Shown one piece after another: positions 5,672-13,700 of a DNA stretch of 24,329 nt. Every line of letters starts with the position of its first letter. Within the stretch, counting starts at the first letter, position 1. The notes under the pieces were generated by a model. It was given only the letters and a program-made list of their open reading frames with translations, did not search any database and was not told where the DNA came from. Origin of the DNA: CAYLMM01 sp964384825 (GTDB lineage: Bacteria; Krumholzibacteriota; Krumholzibacteriia; LZORAL124-64-63); NCBI GenBank assembly GCA_964384825.1, contig CAYLMM010000042.1:1-24329 (forward strand), in the 5' to 3' direction. Made by a program: the position numbers and the translations under genes.

Positions 5672-8600
5672 TCACTTCACCAGGGTCATCTTCCGCGTCT
5701 GGATCTGCCCGCCGCCCTTGGCGCGCAGGAAATAGACGCCGCTTGACTGCCGCCGCCCAGCCCGATCGCGGCCGTCCCATTCCCACATCCCCCAGCCGGC
5801 GCCGGCCGGACCGTCGTGCAGGGTGCGCACCAGGCGGCCCTGGACATCGTAGACGCGCAGCTGCAAGGGCACCCTGGTGCCGGGATCCCCGGGCACGTAG
5901 AGCCGCACCTTGGTGATGGGATTGAAGGGATTGGGATAGTTCGGCGCGAGCGTCAGGGCGGCCGGGGGCGGCCCGTCGCCGACGGCGGTGAAATCCGGCC
6001 CGTCGTAGCGGCCGTTGCGCTCGTTGTTGCCGCAGAAAGCGGGCCAGGGAACCAGTTCCGGGTCGAAGGCCGCCGGCATGTCCCACACGTGCAGCAGGGA
6101 TCCCCAGCCGCCGTAAACGATCTCCAGGTCGCGGTCCCGGTCCAGATCGCAGAGCACGGGGGTCGGCCGCACCGGACCGCCCATCTTGATCGGGAAGCCG
6201 GCCAGCATCTGGCCGGTCGACGAGAAGGCGTAAAGGTTGTCCGGGCTGGACGTCGTGGTTCCGCCGATGCCGTAGACGATATCCAGCGAACCGTCGCCGT
6301 CGATATCGCCCACGACCGGGCTGGATTCCGAACCGCCCGGCAGGAAGACGGGCCAACCGGGCATGATGTCGCCCGAAGTGCCTCCGTCGACATCGGTATC
6401 CAAAACGTACATGAAGGAGTTCGCCCCGTTGATCACCGACAGGCAGACGATTTCCAGCTCGCCGTCGCCGTCGAAATCACCGACCGCGGGGCTGGAGCCC
6501 GGAGAATCGAGGGACGTAGTGTTCTGGTTCATGGAAACGGGAAAGCCGGGAAAGCGCGTGCCGTCGTGACGGACGACGTGCACCGAATCGTCCTCGGACG
6601 CGAAGACGATCTCCATCTGGCCGTCGAGATCCAGGTCGGCGACCGCCGGGCTGGTGAAGATGCTTCCGCCGTTGCCGGTGGCGAAGGGGAATCCGGCGGC
6701 GTTCGAACCGTCGGTCTTGAACGCGTAGAGATAATTCTGGTCCGACCATCCGAATTTCGAACCGAAGATGATCTCGCATGCGCCGTCGCCGTCGAGATCG
6801 CAGAGGGCGGGCGAAGAGAAGCCCCATTCGTCGATCGCTTCGGGCCGGTCGATCAGCAGGCCGTTGGTGCCGGGGTCGCCGTCCCCGTCGGCGACCTCGG
6901 TGCCGTCGGGCTTCCAGGCGAAGACCGCGCCGTCGACCGCCAGCACGACGATCTCCGGTCCCGGAACGCCGTCGATGTCGCCCACCGCCGGCGTGGCCCA
7001 GTTCCAACCGTTGCGCAGCGACTGGGGCCAACCGTCCAGTTCGGTGCCGTCGGGCCGGAACACGTGGATCTTCTTCTTGAGTTTCTCGGAGGCGACGATC
7101 TCCAGACCCGGCTGCCCGTCAAGATCCGCCAGGACCAGCGAAGCGGGGTTGAAATTCAAGCTCAGGTCGGTGATCGGACCGTTTGTCTGTGCGTTCCCGT
7201 CGCCGTCGAAGTGCTCCTGTCCGAAGGCGTCCCAGACATAGATCTCGTCGGCGCCGAGCACGATCTCGTTGACCCCGTCCACGTCGATGTCGCCGACCAC
7301 CAGCGATCCGCTGGTCTCGGCGGCGAAGGGCAGCGGGAAGCCGGCGAGTTCAGCCGGCGCCGTGCTGGCCGAGACGGTCATCGAGAGCGGGCCCTCGTTC
7401 AGGGAGGAATCCACCGCCGCCACGCGATAGTAGTAACGCGTCAGCCGGTCCAGATCCCGATCGCAGAAATAGGCGGATCCGTCGGCCAGGTCGATGTTGA
7501 CGCGGACGAAGGGCCCTTCCGGATCCACGCTGCGGTAGACGTGGTATCCGCGCAGTCCGGCCACCGCCGGGGACGCCCAGTGCACGCCGAGAATGTCCGG
7601 GCCGAGCGTCGTGTCGATGAACAGGTCGTCCGGGGCGGCGGGCTCGGCGAGCGTGATGTCGTGCCGCACCGTCCGCCCGTGGTTGTCCTCGAAGATCAGC
7701 CAGCACTCGTAACCCGCCGCGACGTCGGCCACCGCGAACGAGACCGTATCGAGCGCCCCGCGCTCCTCGAAGGATTCGACGGCCGGATAGTGCAGCAGGG
7801 AATCGGCGATCGAAACGCCCGGCGTCGAAGTGCGCAGCAGGCCGGTGGCGATGTCGCAGAGCCCGCCGCCGAAGTTCTTCAGACCGACCGACAACGTGAC
7901 CCACTCCCCGTCCTCCAGGACGTGATCGCCGTCGCCGTAGTCTGCATCGGACCAGGTCAGGGTCGTCGGTTCGATCTGCGGCGCCTGGATGCTCATCGCG
8001 ATGCGGCTTTCATAGGCGCCGGATCCGGCGTCGGCCACCGTGATGTCCAGGGTCGCCAGGTGACCGTCCGGAATGTCGGCGGCCAGCTCCATCAGGAAGA
8101 CGTCGTCGGGCTCGACCGTGCCGCCCGGGGACACGTCGCCGATCGTGATCGAATCGTCGATCAGGACCGCGCCCTCGCCCGGCGGCGCCATCACGGCCGA
8201 GGCCCCGGCGGTTCCGGAGCCGCCCGTATCTCGGAACAGGGCGCGCAGGGCGACCAGCTCTCCCGCCTCGGGAATCCCGTTGCCGTTGCCCGAGCTGCCT
8301 TCGGTGCCGTTGTCGATCACGACCAGCGAATCGACCGCCACGTACGCGGCGCCGACGGTGACCGGGATGTCCACCCGTGTGATCGCCATGTCGAGTCCGG
8401 TCACGGTCAGGACAGCGGTGCCGGCCCGCGTCGGGACGAAGGACAGATCGGCGTGGCCCGAAGCGTCCAGCTCGGCGGTGACGTAGGATTCGCCGTCGAG
8501 GTCCAGACAGACGACCGCGCCGGCCGCCGGAACGCCGCCGGCCGAGGCGTCGACGGGCACGGTCTGAGCGCCGGCGGTCAAAGAGGCCGGAGCGGTGACG

Positions 8601-10519
8601 TCGATCGCCAGCGGCGACCCGGTCCAGATCTGGGTGGTCGGATCGCCCAGCAGCGTGTAGTTCAGCGTCGTCCACCGATAGATGTTGCTCTGGCTGCTGC
8701 CGGCGAGCCAGGGCATGCGGCTCTCCAGGAACACGTCGCCGAGATGGAAACCGTCCTCGACGAAGAGCTCGGTGAAGAACGAACGCTGGTAGTCGTTGGC
8801 CAGATGCGGGAACGCGGCCCGCGCGGATCCGATCGTGGCGATCGCGCCGCCGTTCGCCTTGGTGACGAACCTCTCCATCAGGCAGGCGTAGTCGAAGGCG
8901 GCCGACGCGCAGTTCAAGGCGTACAGCAGATAGGGACGCCCCGCCTCGGAGATGTTGTCCACGTCGGTGACGGTGATGTTGGCGTCGCCGACCGACATGT
9001 TGAAGTAGTAGCCGTGACCGATCTGGATCACGACGCCGTAATGGCCGGTGCCGAGACTGTCGAGCACCGCGCCGCGCGATTCGCGCACCGACCCCGGATA
9101 GAGCAGGCCGTTGGAATCCGAGTAGTCGTAGGACTCGTACATCCGCACCGTTTCCATGTCGGTGTGGATGGAGATCAGGGAATCCACCAGTTCCTCGGCG
9201 AAGTCCGCGCCGTCGGTATCGGGAATGGTCTCGAAATCGGGATCTTCCCAGAACAGAACCTCGGCCGCCAGCAGGGCACGGTTCGGATACAGGGCTCCGG
9301 CGGGCTGGTTGTCGTAGGCGATGGACTTGTCGACGTACTCCCCGGCCTGGGTCGCTCCCCTGACGGGCACGCGTCCGACATGGACCTCGTTCATCAGATC
9401 GGCCCCGTCGCCGGGATCGGCCAGCGTCTTGTACGCCTCGCCGAAGATGTCGTCGCCGTCGGCGTTCCAGTTGCCGTCCAGGCAGCCGTAGTAGTAGTCG
9501 GAGGGGATGTACGTGCCCTCGTTGATCGGATAGAAGGAACTGTAGGCGAAACGGGCCGGGATGACGTCGGTATCGCCGGCCAGCAGCACGTACTCGATAC
9601 CCCAGTTCTCGTAGGCGTCGCGGATGAAGAAACGGATGGTCTCCTGGATATCGACACCATGCCGGCTGTTCTGCCGGATCCACTCCACCGATCGCACGAC
9701 CGCCGGCATGCCCATGGCCGTCCGATGATCGGCCAGCCGCTGGAATTCGGGGGCCATCTCGTCTGACGTCACGATCAGGAACGACACCGCGCTGCCGCCT
9801 ATGCTCGGCGTCTCGGTCGGCGCGAATCCCTGGACCGACATGACCGGCTGCCCGTCTTCGCGACCGTAGCCCGACAGCGCGCCCGGGTTGTCGCAGATCC
9901 GGCGCAGCCGCGCCTCCATCCGCTTCCGTTCCCCGGGCACCAGGCGCCTTCGCACGGCGATGTCGTCGGACGCGGCGCCCGTCTCGGCCCGCACCTCGAA
10001 CCGCTCGATCACTTCGATCTCCCGGCCGGCACCCTCGGTGTCGAGAACCCGCACGGGGTAGATCGTCACCGTCAGCATCCGGTAACCGCGCCAGACCTGG
10101 GTTGCGCCCGGCGAACCCCACGCCGCCGGGAAGACGCCGTCGCCGCCCGCGACGCCGGACGCGGAAACGGGCCGGCCCTCGTCGCTGAAGATCGGACCGC
10201 GCATGCGCACCGGCGCCGTCAAGGTCACCCGGCGAGTCGAAAGAGGCACGATCTCGACCCGGCCCGGATCGACATCGGCGGGGATCAGCAGAGTCAGCTC
10301 GCTGCGCAACAGCTCCGGCGCCATCGGCTGTTTCCAGACCTCGGTCCCGGGCATGGCCAGTTCGGCCCGCTGATCCGAACCGACGCGCCAGGAGAACTCG
10401 GAGGCGGGGAAGCTTCCCTGATGCAGAACTTCCGCGGCGGCGGCGGTCGCGCAGACCGAGGCGGCGCAGAGAACGATCAGGAAACAGGAAATGCGAAGCG
10501 TGGAAAGTGGCCGGGCCAT
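5672..10519 (-). CDS. C25 (gingipain-type) cysteine peptidase with FG-GAP repeats and FlgD-Ig-like C-terminus, paralogue 1
   Basis: This is a predicted secreted or surface cysteine protease of 1615 residues. A signal peptide (about 1-29, ending ATAAAAE) precedes an N-terminal prodomain-like region (30-205) that ends in arginine clusters (RRRLVPGERKR). The C25 catalytic domain spans about 245-635. It includes YYYGCLDGNWNADGDD, IQIGHGYYFNMSVGD with the catalytic His at 502, and YALNCASAAFDY with the catalytic Cys at 537. Ig-like modules follow (about 636-960), then a fibronectin III-like module (960-1055) and eight FG-GAP Asp motifs (1077-1468). The C-terminus, from PNYPNPFNPITKVRLYV (about 1526) through SSGVYFLRA to KMTLVK, is the FlgD-Ig/type IX cargo type. 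The ATG at 10519 has GGGGGA five bases upstream. Cleavage specificity is unknown; the upstream neighbour is a full-length paralogue. Confidence 0.9.
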   Translation of the reverse strand: MARPLSTLRISCFLIVLCAASVCATAAAAEVLHQGSFPASEFSWRVGSDQRAELAMPGTEVWKQPMAPELLRSELTLLIPADVDPGRVEIVPLSTRRVTLTAPVRMRGPIFSDEGRPVSASGVAGGDGVFPAAWGSPGATQVWRGYRMLTVTIYPVRVLDTEGAGREIEVIERFEVRAETGAASDDIAVRRRLVPGERKRMEARLRRICDNPGALSGYGREDGQPVMSVQGFAPTETPSIGGSAVSFLIVTSDEMAPEFQRLADHRTAMGMPAVVRSVEWIRQNSRHGVDIQETIRFFIRDAYENWGIEYVLLAGDTDVIPARFAYSSFYPINEGTYIPSDYYYGCLDGNWNADGDDIFGEAYKTLADPGDGADLMNEVHVGRVPVRGATQAGEYVDKSIAYDNQPAGALYPNRALLAAEVLFWEDPDFETIPDTDGADFAEELVDSLISIHTDMETVRMYESYDYSDSNGLLYPGSVRESRGAVLDSLGTGHYGVVIQIGHGYYFNMSVGDANITVTDVDNISEAGRPYLLYALNCASAAFDYACLMERFVTKANGGAIATIGSARAAFPHLANDYQRSFFTELFVEDGFHLGDVFLESRMPWLAGSSQSNIYRWTTLNYTLLGDPTTQIWTGSPLAIDVTAPASLTAGAQTVPVDASAGGVPAAGAVVCLDLDGESYVTAELDASGHADLSFVPTRAGTAVLTVTGLDMAITRVDIPVTVGAAYVAVDSLVVIDNGTEGSSGNGNGIPEAGELVALRALFRDTGGSGTAGASAVMAPPGEGAVLIDDSITIGDVSPGGTVEPDDVFLMELAADIPDGHLATLDITVADAGSGAYESRIAMSIQAPQIEPTTLTWSDADYGDGDHVLEDGEWVTLSVGLKNFGGGLCDIATGLLRTSTPGVSIADSLLHYPAVESFEERGALDTVSFAVADVAAGYECWLIFEDNHGRTVRHDITLAEPAAPDDLFIDTTLGPDILGVHWASPAVAGLRGYHVYRSVDPEGPFVRVNIDLADGSAYFCDRDLDRLTRYYYRVAAVDSSLNEGPLSMTVSASTAPAELAGFPLPFAAETSGSLVVGDIDVDGVNEIVLGADEIYVWDAFGQEHFDGDGNAQTNGPITDLSLNFNPASLVLADLDGQPGLEIVASEKLKKKIHVFRPDGTELDGWPQSLRNGWNWATPAVGDIDGVPGPEIVVLAVDGAVFAWKPDGTEVADGDGDPGTNGLLIDRPEAIDEWGFSSPALCDLDGDGACEIIFGSKFGWSDQNYLYAFKTDGSNAAGFPFATGNGGSIFTSPAVADLDLDGQMEIVFASEDDSVHVVRHDGTRFPGFPVSMNQNTTSLDSPGSSPAVGDFDGDGELEIVCLSVINGANSFMYVLDTDVDGGTSGDIMPGWPVFLPGGSESSPVVGDIDGDGSLDIVYGIGGTTTSSPDNLYAFSSTGQMLAGFPIKMGGPVRPTPVLCDLDRDRDLEIVYGGWGSLLHVWDMPAAFDPELVPWPAFCGNNERNGRYDGPDFTAVGDGPPPAALTLAPNYPNPFNPITKVRLYVPGDPGTRVPLQLRVYDVQGRLVRTLHDGPAGAGWGMWEWDGRDRAGRRQSSGVYFLRAKGGGQIQTRKMTLVK
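6020..7312 (-). repeat. FG-GAP/VCBS repeat array of C25 peptidase 1
   Basis: Eight Asp-rich motifs of the DxDxDG-xxEIV type begin at residues 1077, 1132, 1181, 1241, 1295, 1348, 1405 and 1458, spaced 47-60 residues apart. Each is typically followed by a Trp/Pro-containing blade such as DGWPQSL or AGFPF. They probably form a calcium-binding beta-propeller. Repeat 2 (DLDGQPGLEIV) and repeat 3 (DIDGVPGPEIV) lack the third Asp. Confidence 0.8.
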
Positions 10520-10794
10520 ACCAATCCCCCGTTGCTGGATGCTGATCGAGGGCCCGGCGGCGATATCGATCTCACTGCATATGCGCAGCGACTGGATCCG
10601 CCCCCGAGCCGGTTGCTTGCGTTGTGCTCGATGGTTCTTACCACCGAAGGCAGGGTTGCAAAAAACTCCACATTAGCAACGTGTCGTTTCGGCGGCCTCC
10701 AGGCGAGTGGATAGGCGATAGAAAACCAATTCATCACGTATTTTGTGCAATCATTCTACCCCCATCCGGCCCAGGACGCAAGATCCTGCGTCGA
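10520..10794. other. Intergenic region between the two C25 genes
   Basis: These 275 bases carry the end of one peptidase transcript and the leader of the next. A short inverted repeat, GACGCA (10775-10780) and TGCGTC (10787-10792), lies just after the stop of paralogue 2 but has no T-tract. The middle is less GC-rich than the genes and contains a run of six A (10670-10675). No promoter with both boxes at proper spacing was found for paralogue 1, and no convincing gene lies here. Confidence 0.5.
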
Positions 10795-13700
10795 TCAGCG
10801 CACGAGTGTCATTTTTCCGCTGCGGGCTCCCAGATCGGTTTCCAGGCGGTAGAAATAGATTCCGCTGGCCACCGCGCGGCCCCGGTCGTCGCGGCCGAGC
10901 CAATCGACTTCGTGCAGGCCTCCGCCGATACGGCCTTCCACCAGGCTCGCCACGGCCCGCCCGCGAACGTCGTAGACGACCAGCCGGGCCATACCTCCGT
11001 ATCCCTCGGGAAGGGCGAAGGTGATCCGGGTCGCCGGATTGAAGGGATTGGGAACGCACGGATAGAGCTCGGGTCCCACGACCAGGGGAACCGGGTCCCC
11101 GACCGCCGTGACCCATTCCTGCTCCAGCACGCCGGTGCGCAGAGGATTGCCGCAGAACATCGGCCAGGGCACGTTCTCGGCCACGTAGGGAGCAGGCAGA
11201 TCCCAGACGTGCATCGCGAGATCCCAGCCGCCGTAGACGATGTCGATATCGCCGTCGGCGTCGAAGTCGGCCAGCGCCGGGGTCGGACGCAGCGGACCGC
11301 TCAGTTCCAGCGGGAAGCCGGGCATCTCCCAGCCGCCGCCGTCGAAGACATGCAGCTGGTTGGGCACCGAATCGCCGCCGCCGCCGATACCGAAGACCAC
11401 GTCGGGCCGGCCGTCGCCGTTGAGATCGCCCACGATCGGCGAGCCCTCCGAATCGCCGGGCACCGGCAGGGGCCACCCGGGCAGATCCTGGCCGTCGAGG
11501 CCGATCACATGGACATGCGACTCCAGGGCCGAAACGACCTCGATCGCCACGATCTCCAGGATTCCGTCGTCGTCGAAGTCGCCGAAACCGCAGGCCGGGC
11601 CCGGCGCATAGCTCATGCTCACGTTGGTGACCAGGCCCACCGGGAAGGGATCCAGGACCGTTCCGTCATCTTCCAGCACGTAGAGCTTGTCGCCCTCGAC
11701 TGTGAACACGATCTCGCAATGTCCGTCGCCGTCAAGATCGGCGGCCGAGAGCGAACTCAGCACCAGGGAATATCCGGGAATCGCGAAAGGCCAGCCCGCG
11801 GCTTCGGTGCCGTCGGCTTTCAGGGCGTGGATGAAGTCGCCGGTGCCGAAGCGGGTGCTGGTCAGCACTTCCTGCGCCCCGTCGTGATCGACGTCGAGCA
11901 GCAGCGGCGAGCAGTAGTTGTACCACTCGTTCGCCCGGACATGGAAGACGCCGTCGGTCGCGGGATCGGCGTCGCCGTCCAGGACCTCGGTCCCGTCGTG
12001 GTGCCAGGCGTAGGTCCTTCCGTTCACGGTCGTGACCACGATCTCGAGATCGCCGTCGCCGTCCAGGTCGCCGGCGGCCGGTGTCGCCCAGTTCCATTGG
12101 CTCATCTTGCGGGGCCAGCCGTCGGCCACGCTGCCGTCCCCCTGGAAGACCCAGATCTCGTTGGTCGTGCGGTTGGAGGCGATGATCTCCATGCCGGGCC
12201 GGTTGGTCAGGTTGGCCAGCGTAGCGCCGGCGATGCCCCAGTTGGCCTCGATGCCGGTGAACGGGCCCAGGGTCTCGGGATCCCCGTCGCCGTCGCGCAG
12301 TTCCATCCCCCGGGCGTCCCAGATGTAGATATCGTCCGCGGGCAGCACCGCGTCGAGGATCCCGTTGCCGTCGACATCGCCGATGACCATGTGGGAGCTG
12401 GTCTCGGTGGACAGGCCGATCGGGAATCCCGCCGCCTCGCTGGGAGCCGTGCTGACCGAAGCGGTGATCGACTGCGGCCCCAGGATCCGCGACGTGTCCA
12501 GAGCGGCGACCCGGTAATAGTACTTGTGCATCGGATCCAGATCGACGTCCCGGAAGAACGTGTTCTCGCGGATGGGTTCGCCGGTGATGCGCTCGTAGAC
12601 GCCGTAGGGATTGTCGGTGCGGAAGATGTGGTAGCCGTAGACCTCCCCGGACGGATCCGGGATCCCCCACTGCAGCAGGGCCTGCCCGCCCTCGGGCGCC
12701 GTCAGCGACACGATCTCGGGCTGGGCCGGATCGTCGAGATCGAAGTTGTGCGACCAGGAGTGGCCGACGGCGTCCACGACGTGCAGGGTGCCCAGGGTCG
12801 CGCCGGCGACCTGGTCGGAAGTGATGATGAATTCGTCGATCTGATCGGTTTCCGAAAGCCTCGGAATGGCCGCCCACTGGCCGGTTCCGGAATGCGCGAT
12901 GAAACCGGCGACCTTCGGTTCGATCCAGGCGGACAGGTTGTCGGCCGTGCCCCAGCCGGAATTGCGCAGCGAGAAGGTGACGCGGATGGGTTCGTCGGGC
13001 TCGAGCCTTCCGTCGCCGTCTCCGCTCTGCCAATCGGTCCACGCGAGGATCGAGACCCCGATATCCGGCGCCAGGATATCGACCTCGAAATCCTCGCTGA
13101 ATTCGTCGCCGAACGAATCAGAGAATTCGGCCACCAGTTCCGCCACGTGGCGATCGGGAGCGTCCTGGCTGATCCGGATCAGGAACGGCTCGTCTATTTC
13201 GACCGCGGAGCCCGCGTCGATCCCCGGCAGGGCCGACGGTCCGGACAGGATCTGCACGTAGGGATCGACCGATGACAGGCCGACGCCGCCCGCGGGGATG
13301 CCGGTGCCGCCGCTGTTGCCGCAGGTGATGTAGAGCGCGACGGTCTCGCCGGAGTCGATCAGGCCGTCGGAGTTGCCGATCGTCCCGCCGGTCCCGTCGT
13401 CCAGGATCCTCGTTTCGGTCATCCGCAGATAGGGAGCCGTGCGCTGCCTGATCGGAACCTCCAGGACCCGGGGCTGGAGATTGCGCCCCATGATGCTGAC
13501 GGCGACCGATCCGGACGACTTGACCGAGAACGGCAGCTGCGCGTAACCGGAAGCGTTGGTCATCGTCCGGGCGAAATCGTCGCCGTCCTTGCTCAGGCAG
13601 ACAACGGCTTCGGGAACCGGGCTGCCGCCGCTGGTCACGAACAGCGGCACCAGCTGGTCGCCGTAGGGCAGGCTGTCGGGCATCGCGACATCCAGTTCCA

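Noticed and set aside
5816..9766. A 1316-codon open frame on the plus strand, antisense to C25 peptidase 1
   Set aside because: Its translation is Arg/Val/Gly/Asp-rich low-complexity sequence without domains. The opposite strand carries clear catalytic motifs, a signal peptide and repeats. Long antisense frames are expected at this GC content with GAC/GTC-rich repeats.
10477..10737. A small 86-codon minus-strand gene ahead of C25 peptidase 1
   Set aside because: It overlaps the peptidase start in another frame, has no ribosome site and shows no domain or signal peptide.
10624..13275. An 883-codon open frame on the plus strand, antisense to C25 peptidase 2
   Set aside because: Same reasoning: it mirrors the FG-GAP coding repeats, has no recognisable domain and no ribosome site.
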